Assembly: GCA_000143165.1 (NCBI GenBank)
Contig: CP002084.1
Coordinates: 372,001 to 436,000, forward strand
Direction of reading: 5' to 3'
Source: Dehalogenimonas lykanthroporepellens BL-DC-9
Lineage (GTDB): Bacteria > Chloroflexota > Dehalococcoidia > Dehalococcoidales > Dehalococcoidaceae
Length of the DNA stretch: 64,000 bases
Shown here: piece by piece, positions 8,693 to 17,508 of the stretch
Position numbering within the stretch: position 1 is the stretch's first letter
Layout of the letters: every line of letters begins with the position of its first letter
Notes under the pieces: model-generated
Seen by the model: only the letters and a program-made list of their open reading frames with translations
Told to the model about the DNA's origin: nothing
Database searches by the model: none
Made by a program: the position numbers and the translations under genes

Positions 8693-9520
8693 ATGAATAA
8701 AGCTAACGATTCCCTGAATACTCAGGAAGAACTGAGTTACGTCACCGGCGGCGAAGTTAACGTTCGGCACGACACCTGGTGGTGGCTGGTGGGTGCTGTT
8801 GTCGGCCTCGTGATTTTGCTGGTGGTTGTTCAACCCGATCCGTTTCGGGATCTGGTCGTCTTTGCCCGCGATGGTGTTGCCGTCACCATACTGGTCACCA
8901 TTTCGGCTTACCTCCTGATGCTGGTTGTTGGCCTGTTCGGCGGTCTGGGGCGGCTGGCCAAAAACAAGTTTATTTTCGGTCTGGCTACCATCTATGTCGA
9001 GGTCATCCGGGGCATTCCCCTGCTGGTTCAGCTTATCGGCTGGTATTTCGCGTCGCCGGTTGTCATTCAGGCCGTTGGAGAATGGCTGAATTTTGCACCG
9101 CTGATGGAATACCGTGCCAATCCTATTGTGACGGCCATCATCGCCATCACGGTTTGCTACGGCGCCTATATGAGTGAAATCGTTCGCGCCGGCATTCAGT
9201 CAGTACCTAAAGGTCAGATGGAGGCCGCTCGTTCACTCGGCATGAACCATTTTCAGGCGATGCGTTTTGTGATACTGCCCCAGGCTTTCAGGGTAATCCT
9301 GCCGCCGATGGGCAATGAGTTCATTGCTCTGCTGAAGGACTCATCCCTGGTCAGCGTGGTGGCCGTCGCCGATTTGACCCGTCGCGGTCGGGAATTCATG
9401 TCCGCGCACTTCAATCCCATTGAAACCTGGACCATGGTCGCCCTGCTTTATCTCATCATGACTCTTTTCGCCTCACGGCTGGTGTCCTATATCGAGAAAA
9501 AGACCAAATACGAGAGATAA
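8693..9520 (+). CDS. Polar amino acid ABC transporter permease
   Basis: The 275-residue product is of the His/Glu/Gln/Arg/opine family (GlnP/HisM-like). The first ~40 residues are a cytoplasmic extension, followed by about five membrane helices. The inner-membrane permease signature (EAARSLGMNHFQAMRFVILPQA), which contacts the ATPase, is at residues 180-201. It begins 56 bases after the split binding-protein gene and ends 3 bases before the ATPase gene. It would form the membrane channel of the importer. Confidence 0.93.
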   Translation: MNKANDSLNTQEELSYVTGGEVNVRHDTWWWLVGAVVGLVILLVVVQPDPFRDLVVFARDGVAVTILVTISAYLLMLVVGLFGGLGRLAKNKFIFGLATIYVEVIRGIPLLVQLIGWYFASPVVIQAVGEWLNFAPLMEYRANPIVTAIIAITVCYGAYMSEIVRAGIQSVPKGQMEAARSLGMNHFQAMRFVILPQAFRVILPPMGNEFIALLKDSSLVSVVAVADLTRRGREFMSAHFNPIETWTMVALLYLIMTLFASRLVSYIEKKTKYER

Positions 9521-9523
9521 TTC

Positions 9524-10264
9524 ATGCCTGAACCGATTATTAAAATACAGGACATTCACAAGCGCTTCGGGCATGTTCATGCTCTGCGTGGAGTCAGCCT
9601 GGACGTTGAGGCCGGCGAAGTTGTGGTCATTATCGGGCCGTCGGGTTCGGGGAAATCCACTTTGCTTCGGTGTATTAACCGTCTGGAAGAATACAATTCC
9701 GGTAGTATCGTCGTTGATGGCATGGCGCTGGATTCGGCCCAGAACATCAACGCCGTGCGCCGTGAAGTGGGGATGGTTTTCCAGTCATTCAATCTGTTTT
9801 CTCATCTGACGGTACTGGATAATATAACCCTGGCTCAGTTGCAGGTGCGTAAAAGAAACAAGGCCGAGGCCCAGGAAACCGCCCGTGCCCTGTTGCAGAA
9901 GGTAGGTATTCCGGAAAAAGAAAAAGCCTATCCCGGTCAGCTCAGCGGCGGCCAGCAACAGCGGGTCGCCATTGCCCGCGCGCTGGCGATGAACCCCAAG
10001 GTTATGCTGTTCGATGAGCCAACCTCGGCGTTAGACCCTGAAATGATTAAGGAAGTTCTGGATGTCATGGCCGCTTTGGCCACCGAAGGTATGACCATGG
10101 TGGTCGTTTCCCATGAGATGGGTTTTGCCCGGGCCGCGGCCAACCGCATGATATTCATGGATGAAGGTCAGATAGTGGAAATGGCCTCACCCCAGGAATT
10201 CTTCACCAATCCACGGCATGAAAGGTCCAAGGCTTTCCTGTCCAAGGTTCTCCATATCCACTAA
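9524..10264 (+). CDS. Polar amino acid ABC transporter ATP-binding protein
   Basis: The 246-residue GlnQ/HisP-type ATPase carries Walker [10 protein letters not shown], the Q-loop VFQSFNLF, signature LSGGQQQR, Walker [13 protein letters not shown] and the switch His in VVSHEMG. It energises uptake by the permease encoded just upstream. The gene is intact although the binding protein of the operon is disrupted by the IS. Confidence 0.95.
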   Translation: MPEPIIKIQDIHKRFGHVHALRGVSLDVEAGEVVVIIGPSGSGKSTLLRCINRLEEYNSGSIVVDGMALDSAQNINAVRREVGMVFQSFNLFSHLTVLDNITLAQLQVRKRNKAEAQETARALLQKVGIPEKEKAYPGQLSGGQQQRVAIARALAMNPKVMLFDEPTSALDPEMIKEVLDVMAALATEGMTMVVVSHEMGFARAAANRMIFMDEGQIVEMASPQEFFTNPRHERSKAFLSKVLHIH

Positions 10265-10347
10265 CAGGCCCTTGCAGAGAAGATTTTCGGCATCGCCGTT
10301 CTCAATATCCCCGCTATTATACACACCAACCTTGCCATGCATGCTTT

Positions 10348-10806
10348 CTATATCTCAGCCTCATACAGCAGATAGTGGCTCCGTGTCATACCCAGTGCCT
10401 GGTAGGTACGCTGGGCGGTGCGGTTGTGCTGGTCCACGTACAGACGGATTTCCCTGACGTTTCCATCTTCCTGAGCGGCGGTCTTGACCCACTCGTACAA
10501 CCGGCGATACAGACCCCGCCGGCGGTATTCCGGCGCCACGTAGACGCTCTGAATCCACCAGATGACCCCGTTGCGCCAGTCGCTCCACTCGTAGGTAATC
10601 ATCGTCTGTGCGGCGGGATATCCGTCGATTTCAGCGATGATATAAAAGCCGTAGGAAGGGTGGCTCAGGAAAAAACTGACGCCGGCGCTGACAGTGGCTT
10701 CGTCCAGAAGACGGTTCTCGGTTTCCTTAGCCAGTGCGCGGTTGTAGCCGGTGATGATGGGGATATCTTTCGACCCGGCGCGGCGGATGTTCGGGGTATT
10801 GGTCAT
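10348..10806 (-). CDS. GNAT-family N-acetyltransferase
   Basis: The 152-residue product fits the GNAT fold. The acetyl-CoA pyrophosphate loop is seen as VAPEYRRRGLYRRLYEW (R/Q-x-x-G-x-G/A-like), and the C-terminal TAQRTYQALGM is typical of the last strand. The substrate is unknown. It is a single gene with no operon partner; the intergenic stretch to 11002 holds a weak promoter (TTGACA at 10874) for the next gene on the other strand. Confidence 0.85.
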   Translation of the reverse strand: MTNTPNIRRAGSKDIPIITGYNRALAKETENRLLDEATVSAGVSFFLSHPSYGFYIIAEIDGYPAAQTMITYEWSDWRNGVIWWIQSVYVAPEYRRRGLYRRLYEWVKTAAQEDGNVREIRLYVDQHNRTAQRTYQALGMTRSHYLLYEAEI

Positions 10807-11002
10807 ATTCTTACCTCTTTGCTGGATTGATATTACGATTGTAACCCAAAGGGAAACAATGACGCCAGCCGTATTGACAACGGCTAACGGATGCTATATG
10901 CTGAGCGCCAGTTGTTCGGTTCGTGTCATTAGTACCACGCCATCAGCCCGAGTATGGATGACCGTAACTCTCACAACGAGTATAAAGAGAGGAGGTCATC
11001 GT

Positions 11003-11302
11003 ATGGCGTTTCAGGACAAAGAAATCCAGTGTTCCGACTGCGGAACCACCTTCACCTTCAGCGCCGCGGACCAGGAATTCTACCAGTCCAAGGGCTACAC
11101 CAATGAACCCAAACGTTGCGCACCCTGTCGGTCAGCCCGAAAGGCTGAACGTGGTGGGGGATTCGGCGGCGGTCGTCCGGCCCAGATGTTCCCGGCGGTT
11201 TGCGCCGAGTGCGGCCAGGAAACCCAGGTTCCCTTCCAACCCCGCGGCGACAAGCCTGTTTATTGCAGTGATTGTTTCCGAAAAGTCAGCCCCGGCAGAT
11301 AA
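11003..11302 (+). CDS. Small zinc-ribbon protein
   Basis: The 99-residue product has CSDCGTTFTFS, then PKRCAPCR, then a second pair, CAECGQE and YCSDCF. These are two four-Cys zinc sites separated by a Gly/Arg-rich linker (ERGGGFGGGRP). It resembles the bacterial 'probable zinc-ribbon' and cold-shock-associated zinc finger family. The linker suggests nucleic acid binding, but no function is assigned. The start is fixed by AGAGGAGG 8 bases before the ATG. A terminator follows. Confidence 0.8.
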   Translation: MAFQDKEIQCSDCGTTFTFSAADQEFYQSKGYTNEPKRCAPCRSARKAERGGGFGGGRPAQMFPAVCAECGQETQVPFQPRGDKPVYCSDCFRKVSPGR

Positions 11303-11322
11303 GACCGGAAAAGACCAACAAC

Positions 11323-11354
11323 AAAGAGGCGGCTATTTAAAGAGCCGCCTCTTT
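11323..11354. terminator. Hairpin terminator between convergent genes
   Basis: The perfect 12-bp stem AAAGAGGCGGCT / AGCCGCCTCTTT has an 8-base loop. A-rich and T-rich stem ends could give a short U-tract on either strand. Confidence 0.8.
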
Positions 11355-11377
11355 GGCATTATCCGCCCGAGGTAATC

Positions 11378-11683
11378 CTATTTTTTCTGAGATGGCGGCG
11401 CCAGTTTGTCCTGCAATACTCCGGACGACTCCAGCAGGGCGGCTCGAATCTGTTTAACCAGAGCCAAGGCTTCGTCGGCGACCGATTCGACTTTGGCGAT
11501 ATGCTCGGCGGCAACTCTGGCCGCTTCGTTGGCCGCTTTTTCACCGGCCTTCTGGGCTTCCAGCGCCGCGTCCCGGGCGTTCTGGGCGGCGGCATCCGCC
11601 AGACGAATACTGTCGTCGATTTCGTCCAGAATCTGAGGCAACGGTTTGGACATGATTTTACTGGTAATCGGTTGGTCAGCCAT
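11378..11683 (-). CDS. Small alanine-rich coiled-coil protein, function unknown
   Basis: The 101-residue product consists mostly of Ala, Glu, Lys and Asp in a heptad-like pattern from residue 25 to 85 (AAAQNARDAALEAQKAGEK), with no signal or membrane segment. A GGAGGTT ribosome site lies 6 bases before the ATG. It probably forms a long helix or oligomer; no family was recognised. It has its own promoter. Confidence 0.7.
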   Translation of the reverse strand: MADQPITSKIMSKPLPQILDEIDDSIRLADAAAQNARDAALEAQKAGEKAANEAARVAAEHIAKVESVADEALALVKQIRAALLESSGVLQDKLAPPSQKK

Positions 11684-11720
11684 GAATAACCTCCGTTAAT
11701 TTTGTTGATTATCTAATCTT

Positions 11721-11749
11721 ATTATAGTCCTGTTGGTCATTCAGTGTAA
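11721..11749 (-). promoter_or_regulatory. Promoter for the coiled-coil protein gene
   Basis: Read on the minus strand: TTACAC, 17 bases, TATAAT, about 40 bases upstream of the ATG at 11683. Confidence 0.65.
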
Positions 11750-11793
11750 CCGGTTTCGGCCATTTTGATATGACATAATAAATAAATCAGTCG

Positions 11794-12996
11794 TTAGTCC
11801 AGAACCGCCGGTATTATTCGGTTGGTCAAATCGGCGGAATCCCGGCGGCTTACTCTCAGGTAATTGTCGGTGTAGCCTTCCCATTGTCCGTTGCGCTTGC
11901 CTTCGAATAATACATCAAAACTCCGGCCGGACATCGAGCGGCGAAACTCGGCTTCACATTCCACGGCCAGTGCCAATAGGCGGTCGGTTCTTTGACGTAC
12001 TGTCCGGCGGTCCACCTGTCCTTCCATGCCGGCGGCCGGGGTTCCGGGGCGGGCCGAAAATGGAAATACATGAAGGCGGGCAAAGCCGCATTTTTCGATG
12101 AACTTCAGGCTGTCTGCGAATTCAGAGTCGGTCTCACCGGGGAATCCGGCGATGATATCGCTGGTGACGGCGGCTTCCGGAACGACCTGGCGGATAGCCA
12201 CCAGCGCTTCAGCGTATTCGGCGGTATTGTACCGGCGGCGCATTCGGCGCAATACCGGATCACTGCCGCTTTGCAGTGAGAGATGAAAGTGACGGCACAT
12301 CCGGGGATTACGCCAGCAGGCCATCAGTTCCGGTGTTATCTCTCGGGGCTGAAGGGAAGATATACGCAGTCGTTCGATATCGGTTTCCTTCAATACGGCG
12401 TCGATAAGTCCCGCCAGGGCAGTATTGCCGGTACGGTATTCACCGATCTCAGTGCCGGTCAGAACTACTTCCCGACAGCCTTCTCTTCGCCGTGCCCGGA
12501 TTTCATCAATGACTTTCTCGACCGGTACGGCGCTTTTGCGTGGTCTGACCGTCGGGACGATGCAATAGGCACAGCGATAGTCGCATCCGTCCTGGATCTT
12601 GATGAATGAGCGGGTACGCCCGGTGGCGATGGCAGTTCCAACCGTTGCCGGCGGGAAACCGAGCTCGTGTAGTATTTCCGGAATGATGTCTTTCTCCGAC
12701 ATGGCCACTACCTTAGCCACCTCCGGCAGGGCACCGACCGATTCGGCCTGCCGTTCAGCATAACAACCGGTGACGATGACCTTGATTCCAGGTTTGACCC
12801 TTCCGGCTGATCTGATAGACTGCCTGGCTTTGCGGTCAGCCAGATTGGTAACGGTGCAGGTATTGACTACCATGATATCGGCGTCCTTCGCCGTATCCGT
12901 CAACAGATATCCGACTGCTTCCAGTCCCCGTCGCAATGATTCAGATTCTGCCTGGTTGAGCTTACATCCCTGGGTGGCCAGATATACGCGTGTCAT
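11794..12996 (-). CDS. mtaB: tRNA t6A37 methylthiotransferase MtaB
   Basis: The 400-residue radical SAM enzyme would convert t6A to ms2t6A at position 37 of tRNAs reading ANN codons. The N-terminal UPF0004 domain supplies three Cys for the auxiliary cluster (TQGCKLNQ, NTCTVTN, VTGCYAER). The radical SAM motif is CDYRCAYC, followed by the GTEIGEY segment. NTCTVT rather than NTCAVR, and the overall length, favour MtaB over MiaB. The C-terminal TRAM-like region (DVLFEGKRNGQWEGYTDNY) is present. Confidence 0.92.
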   Translation of the reverse strand: MTRVYLATQGCKLNQAESESLRRGLEAVGYLLTDTAKDADIMVVNTCTVTNLADRKARQSIRSAGRVKPGIKVIVTGCYAERQAESVGALPEVAKVVAMSEKDIIPEILHELGFPPATVGTAIATGRTRSFIKIQDGCDYRCAYCIVPTVRPRKSAVPVEKVIDEIRARRREGCREVVLTGTEIGEYRTGNTALAGLIDAVLKETDIERLRISSLQPREITPELMACWRNPRMCRHFHLSLQSGSDPVLRRMRRRYNTAEYAEALVAIRQVVPEAAVTSDIIAGFPGETDSEFADSLKFIEKCGFARLHVFPFSARPGTPAAGMEGQVDRRTVRQRTDRLLALAVECEAEFRRSMSGRSFDVLFEGKRNGQWEGYTDNYLRVSRRDSADLTNRIIPAVLD

Positions 12997-13043
12997 ACGG
13001 CAACATTATACCAGAATCATCCCGAAACGTACCTGTGCCCGCG

Positions 13044-13097
13044 TTGACCGGAATGGGGTATTGACCTATAATGGCAATATAAACTTATTATATTGCC
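13044..13097 (+). promoter_or_regulatory. Promoter with overlapping palindromic operator upstream of nrpR
   Basis: TTGACC (13044-13049), 17 bases, TATAAT (13067-13072). Immediately downstream a perfect 10-bp inverted repeat, GGCAATATAA / TTATATTGCC (13073-13082 and 13088-13097), has a 5-base spacer and covers the expected transcription start. This is the classic layout of a repressor site. It probably binds the gene's own product; the assignment is inference. Confidence 0.8.
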
Positions 13098-13116
13098 GTA
13101 TTAAAAGGGGGATAGG

Positions 13117-14127
13117 TTGGCTAAAATCGATAGTCGGGAAGTTGAGCGGGAGAAACTGGCCATCCTTCGAGTTCTGGGCAGTGCCTCCGGGGCTGTCGGC
13201 AGTCAGGTTATCGCCCGTCGGCTCCGGGATGAATACGGTATCAAGCTTTCCGAACGCGCTGTCCGCTATCACCTGGGCCTGCTGGACGAACAGGGCTGGA
13301 CCGACAAGGTGTCCCGCCGCTCCGGGCGGGTGATTACCCCGGCGGGCCTGGAAGAATTGGGGAACGCCCGGGTGACCGACAAGGTCGGCTTCGTTTCCGA
13401 CAAGATCGAACTTCTGGCCTACCAGAGCACCTTCGACGTCAACCGCCAGGAAGGATTGATTCCGGTCAATATCTCGCTGTTTCCGGGAAACCAGTTCGGT
13501 GACGCCATGAAAGTGATGGCTCCGATATTTCGCGCCGGTATCTGTGTCTCCGACCTTATCGCTGTGGAGCAGGCTGGCGGTAATCTCGGCGGTATGCCGG
13601 TGCCGGAAGGCTATATCGGGCTGGCCACGGTCTGTTCCATTACCATCAACGCTACGCTCCTCAAATCTGGGGTGCCCATGGATTCCCGTTTCGGCGGTAC
13701 CCTGCAATATCGGCAGAACCGTCCCTGGCGTTTCACCGACCTGATTCATTACACCGGGTCCTCGCTGGATCCGTCCGAAATATTCATCGCCAGTCGCATG
13801 ACCGGGGTGACCGAAACCGCTCGGCGGGGATCGGGAAAGATTCTAGCCAACTTCCGGGAGGTGCCGGCCATGAGCCTGCCTATGGTGCGTGACCTGATGT
13901 TCGGGCTGGAAAAGGCCGGCATCCGAGGGCTGGTGGATATCGGAGAAAGCGGCAAACCGGTATGTGAAGTCCCGGTCGGGCTGAACAAGGTGGGGCTGAT
14001 ACTCTGCGGCGGCCTGAACCCGGTCGCCGCGGCGGCTGAAGCCGGCATCGCCACCCGCAACCGGGCTATGAGCGGCCTGATGGATTTCCATCGCCTGCGC
14101 CGGTTCGCTGAATTCGCCAGGAAGTAA
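13117..14127 (+). CDS. nrpR: NrpR-type transcriptional regulator (HTH plus one NrpR/DUF128 domain)
   Basis: The 336-residue product has an N-terminal winged helix (residues 10-75, KLSERAVRYHLGLLDEQGW) and one NrpR domain (about 85-330). In methanogenic archaea NrpR represses nitrogen-assimilation genes and releases DNA on binding 2-oxoglutarate; many archaeal forms have two such domains. The start is read as TTG at 13117, preceded by GGGGG. A palindrome on its promoter suggests autoregulation. No glnA, amtB or nif gene lies in the window, so its targets are elsewhere. It is divergent from mtaB. Confidence 0.87.
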   Translation: MAKIDSREVEREKLAILRVLGSASGAVGSQVIARRLRDEYGIKLSERAVRYHLGLLDEQGWTDKVSRRSGRVITPAGLEELGNARVTDKVGFVSDKIELLAYQSTFDVNRQEGLIPVNISLFPGNQFGDAMKVMAPIFRAGICVSDLIAVEQAGGNLGGMPVPEGYIGLATVCSITINATLLKSGVPMDSRFGGTLQYRQNRPWRFTDLIHYTGSSLDPSEIFIASRMTGVTETARRGSGKILANFREVPAMSLPMVRDLMFGLEKAGIRGLVDIGESGKPVCEVPVGLNKVGLILCGGLNPVAAAAEAGIATRNRAMSGLMDFHRLRRFAEFARK

Positions 14128-14163
14128 TCCATCAGCCGAAAGCGGCCTTGGCTTGGCGGCGGA

Positions 14164-14640
14164 TTATAACTGTGTCTTAATAGCCGCCAGTTGTCGCAGG
14201 TGGGCTTTCTCCTCGGCGATGATACCGGCTATGGCCTCACCGGCGTCACCGGAGACGATATCGCGGAGTTGCTCGTAAAACAGGATGGCGTCTTTCTCCG
14301 CTTCGATGCCCACCTCGACAGCTTGCCGGTCAGTATCGACTTTGGTTACCAGGTCGGAAGTTGCCAGGTCATCGTTGAAGACGGCTGATTCCACCAGAGC
14401 CTTGAAATAGTCGGCATATTCCTCCGCTTCGGCGCCTTCTCCCAGCGTATCGGGAGCTTCGGCCGCCAGGCGCTGAAAGGTCTGAATATGGGCGTGTTCC
14501 ATGGCCGCCAGTACCACGAAAGCCTCTCTGGTCTCCTCGGATGAACAGGTGCGGGCCAGCGTGTCGTAAAACGCGGCACCGCGCCGTTCGACAGCGATGG
14601 CGATGTCATATAGTTCTGTCGGGCTGAAACCGATAGTCAT
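14164..14640 (-). CDS. Ferritin-like (rubrerythrin-type) diiron protein
   Basis: The 158-residue four-helix protein has metal-binding Glu/His patterns: ERRGAAFYDTL near residue 18, AMEHAHIQTF near 51, and EKDAILFYEQL then EEKAHLRQL in the second half. It lacks the C-terminal rubredoxin domain of full rubrerythrin. The likely role is peroxide reduction or iron handling. It lies 36 bases downstream of the SOD gene in the same direction, which suggests an oxidative-stress operon. Confidence 0.87.
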   Translation of the reverse strand: MTIGFSPTELYDIAIAVERRGAAFYDTLARTCSSEETREAFVVLAAMEHAHIQTFQRLAAEAPDTLGEGAEAEEYADYFKALVESAVFNDDLATSDLVTKVDTDRQAVEVGIEAEKDAILFYEQLRDIVSGDAGEAIAGIIAEEKAHLRQLAAIKTQL

Positions 14641-14676
14641 GTTTTTCTCCTGTCCTCTTTTTTCAAGGGGTAACCG

Positions 14677-15255
14677 TTATGCCAGCCGTTTTTCACAGAC
14701 AGACCAGTTGATATTTTTGAAGAAAGCGGCAATGTAATCCGGGCGTTTCAGGCCGTAGTCCAGCATGAAGGCGTGTTCCCAGACATCCATCACCAGAATC
14801 GACCGGCAACCCGCCAGGTGGCCTGATTCGTGCTGATCTACCCAGACATTGAACAGCCGACCGTTTTCTGTGTCCTGATAAAGCACCGCCCAGCCGACGC
14901 CCCGCAGACTGCCGGTGGCGCGGAATTCGGTTTCCCAGGCATCGAAACTGCCCCATTGTTCGGTCAGTTCCTTGACCAGACGACCGCCTGGAATGGGGGT
15001 GCCGTTGCCGCCGAGATTACCGAAGTACAGCTCATGAAGTCTGAGGCCGTTCCATTCGAAACCGAATCTCCGCTTGAGTTCGGCGTATTCCGGGGTGCCG
15101 CCTTTGGCCTCGCCGGCCAGCGACTGCAAGGTCTCCAGCAATTTATTGACGTTTTTGACATAACCCTGATAGAGAGTGAAATGATTGGATAAGAGCTTGT
15201 CCGAAAAACCGGGCATGCCCGTTAGACCGCTGAAATCTTTGGCTTCGTAACCCAT
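14677..15255 (-). CDS. Superoxide dismutase, Fe/Mn type
   Basis: The 192-residue product shows the four metal ligands in family positions: His25 (NHFTLYQGYV), His in GLRLHELYFGN, and Asp and His in VMDVWEHAF. The WVDQHESGHLAG region is also present. It disproportionates superoxide in the cytosol. Metal preference cannot be decided by eye. It precedes the ferritin-like gene and probably shares its transcript. Confidence 0.94.
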   Translation of the reverse strand: MGYEAKDFSGLTGMPGFSDKLLSNHFTLYQGYVKNVNKLLETLQSLAGEAKGGTPEYAELKRRFGFEWNGLRLHELYFGNLGGNGTPIPGGRLVKELTEQWGSFDAWETEFRATGSLRGVGWAVLYQDTENGRLFNVWVDQHESGHLAGCRSILVMDVWEHAFMLDYGLKRPDYIAAFFKNINWSVCEKRLA

Positions 15256-15317
15256 ATCAATCCCCCTGTATAGTGATTAGCAACATTATAACCCAGCCGG
15301 GGACGGGTTCAAACCGT

Positions 15318-15824
15318 TCAGCCGTTCCTGTGGTCGGGAATGCCGGCGGCTTCAAGCACCAGTTCGGTCAGTCGCGGCATGGCCGCCGCCACCGCCGGAG
15401 TGAATTCCAGCGACGGTTCCAGACTGCCGGGCTCTACTCCAAAGAAGGTAAAGTCCTCGGGCAGTTCTCCGGTCAGGCTGAGAAAGAAAACCGCCTCGGT
15501 CACCCCCATGTCGTGGGCGGAACGCATGGAACCGGCGGCCGCCTGCAAGTCGGCGACGCCGAATTTGTACAGCGTGCCTGGCGACCCGTCGCCACAGATG
15601 GCATCGACGATGATAACCTTTCTGCGGCCGCGAATCAGATCGACGATGACCAGTTGGGAAGTCCCGCCGTCGATGACCTCAGTATCATCGGGCAGGGGGT
15701 ATTCCATGATTTTTTCAGCTACCCGCACGCCGACACCCTCATCGCCCAGCAGTATGTTGCCGACGCCCAGCACCAGTACCGGTTTCGGTGGTTGTTCGTC
15801 AGGTAATTCCGGTGTTTCAGTCAT
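15318..15824 (-). CDS. Hydrogenase maturation endopeptidase (HyaD/HycI family)
   Basis: The 168-residue product begins its domain with VLVLGVGNILLGDEGVGVRV, which includes the nickel-sensing Glu/Asp. The second acidic site (EVIDGGT) and the His in RSAHDMG follow. The family cleaves the C-terminal tail of the [NiFe]-hydrogenase large subunit after metal insertion. No hydrogenase structural gene is in this window, so the target is elsewhere. It starts 9 bases after the SHOCT gene and is probably co-transcribed with it. Confidence 0.9.
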   Translation of the reverse strand: MTETPELPDEQPPKPVLVLGVGNILLGDEGVGVRVAEKIMEYPLPDDTEVIDGGTSQLVIVDLIRGRRKVIIVDAICGDGSPGTLYKFGVADLQAAAGSMRSAHDMGVTEAVFFLSLTGELPEDFTFFGVEPGSLEPSLEFTPAVAAAMPRLTELVLEAAGIPDHRNG

Positions 15825-15833
15825 GTATCTATG

Positions 15834-16082
15834 TTATTTGCTTTTAGTCAGGTTGTGTTTGATCTCCTCGAACTGCTCTAGTGAAAGCTCACCACGAGCG
15901 TACCGCTGGCGGGCAATGTCCAGAGCGCCATCGGCCGAGTTGTCAGTCGGTGAAGAAGGCCGGCGAGTGATCTGATTGACGCCCCAGATGACCAACAGCA
16001 CCAGCCCGACCAGAAAGGCCAGACTGAACAGTCCGCCGAAGACCATCATCCATCCCATTCCTTCGTTCCAGCCGTACCACAT
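15834..16082 (-). CDS. Small SHOCT-domain membrane protein
   Basis: The 82-residue product has an aromatic N-terminus (MWYGWNEGMGWMM), one membrane helix at about residues 13-36, and a C-terminal SHOCT motif (ARQRYARGELSLEQFEEIK). The function of such proteins is unknown; SHOCT motifs are thought to mediate oligomerisation. It is first gene of a pair with the hydrogenase maturation protease. Confidence 0.85.
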   Translation of the reverse strand: MWYGWNEGMGWMMVFGGLFSLAFLVGLVLLVIWGVNQITRRPSSPTDNSADGALDIARQRYARGELSLEQFEEIKHNLTKSK

Positions 16083-16319
16083 GATATCTGCCTCCCATTG
16101 TTCAGAGTTACCCGGATTATAACATAACCGGTTTCGTTGATGACTCTATTGACGCCTCGGGAGCTTGTGCCACAATAAACCTGTCAGCCTCCAGCTGATG
16201 AATTCACCGCAGGCTACTCGGGCGTAATGATAGGCAATGCCGCTGGCGATAATCATCAGTTAACCGTTGCCTTGAACAGGGTTGTTACAAACAGCGGTAC
16301 TGTCTTATTCGGCCAGTCG

Positions 16320-16653
16320 GGACAGTCATTCCATTGTCAGGGGCCAGCTCCAGGCATGGCACCCGGCCCAGTCAGGCATAATTGCGGGGACACTGTTCGT
16401 TTTGAGATGAAGGGATGCCTGGATTGTCCGCGGCGATAATGACCAGCCAGCCACGGACGCGGGTAGACCAGAAGCCGGTGGATACCTCGACCGCTTCTTT
16501 GGAGGTCCACTCTATATAAATACCCGGAAACCGGGCCACGGCTTCCAGTATTTCGGTGGACGGTGTGCCTGGATACGTCGCGGCGGCGGCCATGCCGGCG
16601 TGCGCCGCGCCCAGGGCAATAGCTTCGTTACCGGACAGCAGTTGTCGATCCAA
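16320..16653 (-). pseudogene. Indolepyruvate:ferredoxin oxidoreductase alpha subunit (iorA) remnant
   Basis: The N-terminus matches IorA (LLSGNEAIALGA, AAATYPGTPSTEILE, FPGIYIEW). It then jumps from SKEAVEVS directly to a sequence equivalent to about 50 residues further on (RGWLVIIAADNPGIPSSQNEQ), so an internal block is deleted. After a stop, another frame continues with RVPCLELAPDN, as expected in the family, which shows a frameshift. Bases 16083-16319 show nothing else coding. The full enzyme makes arylacetyl-CoA from aromatic 2-oxoacids; this copy cannot. Confidence 0.75.
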
Positions 16654-16839
16654 GGCAACCTCTCAATAAATGGATGTTCAATGATGGATTAAGCCGTAAA
16701 TCATGTCAAACTACGCCATGGTTTCAGAAGGGATATGGTCGAGGAAAGGGGAAAAATCCGAATAACATTAGCTAATACTATTGACTATTATGGTAAAATA
16801 GAATATTAGGAGCGGCTTGAGTTAAGCCGAAACCGTGAT

Positions 16840-17478
16840 TTGGATTTAAGCTGTATTGTGTTGGCCGGGGGCCGGGGGTTGCGGCTCGGCCGTAACAAAG
16901 CGCTTGAGAAGATAAACCAGCAGACCTTGATACAACGTTCTGTCTCAAGCCTTCTTTTTTTGCAAAGCGAAATCATCGTAGTTACCGGGCCGCATAACAC
17001 TGACCTGGGTCTTGAAGATTTCGACAACGTGCGCATGGTCATCGACGCTTTTCCAGGTCGCGGTCCGCTGGTCGGTATTTATACCGGGTTATTGAATTCC
17101 AGGTCGGACAAGAACCTGGTGGTGGCTTGCGATATGCCGTTTCTGAATCCGGCTCTGTTGCGTTACCTGGCTGAACAGGCCACCGGATATGATGTGGCGG
17201 TACCCAGGACGGGGCGGGAGGTAGAGCCTCTGCACGCCGTCTACGGCCGCAAATGCCTGATTCAGGCCAAGTATCTGCTGGACGAAGGTATTTACAGCGT
17301 TAACGAACTGTTCCGCCGGGTGCGGACGCGCTATGTAGATACCGCAGAAATAGAAAAATACGACCCGGAGCGGCGTTCGTTTTTCAATATTAACGATGAA
17401 AACGACCTCGACCTGGCCCGGCGGACAGCCGCCGGAACGCCGGTGGTACCGATTACCTCCGGGAAATCGAATGAATGA
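16840..17478 (+). CDS. mobA: Molybdenum cofactor guanylyltransferase-like protein
   Basis: The 212-residue product has the nucleotidyltransferase motif (IVLAGGRGLRLGRNKAL) at residues 6-22, the GRGPLVGIYTGL segment and VACDMPFLNP, as in MobA. The family links GMP to molybdopterin to make the bis-MGD cofactor. This fits the molybdopterin oxidoreductase 25 kb downstream. The start is read as TTG at 16840, placing the motif at the usual distance; the ribosome site is weak. Confidence 0.83.
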   Translation: MDLSCIVLAGGRGLRLGRNKALEKINQQTLIQRSVSSLLFLQSEIIVVTGPHNTDLGLEDFDNVRMVIDAFPGRGPLVGIYTGLLNSRSDKNLVVACDMPFLNPALLRYLAEQATGYDVAVPRTGREVEPLHAVYGRKCLIQAKYLLDEGIYSVNELFRRVRTRYVDTAEIEKYDPERRSFFNINDENDLDLARRTAAGTPVVPITSGKSNE

Positions 17479-17508
17479 ACGAAATTCCGATTCGAGAAGG
17501 GAAATAAA

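Noticed and set aside
16227-16439. Plus-strand frame of 70 codons
   Set aside because: It lies opposite the iorA remnant and has no ribosome site or recognisable sequence.
16741-16810. Possible promoter for mobA (TTGACT near 16779, TAAAAT near 16792)
   Set aside because: The spacing between boxes is too short for a standard promoter.
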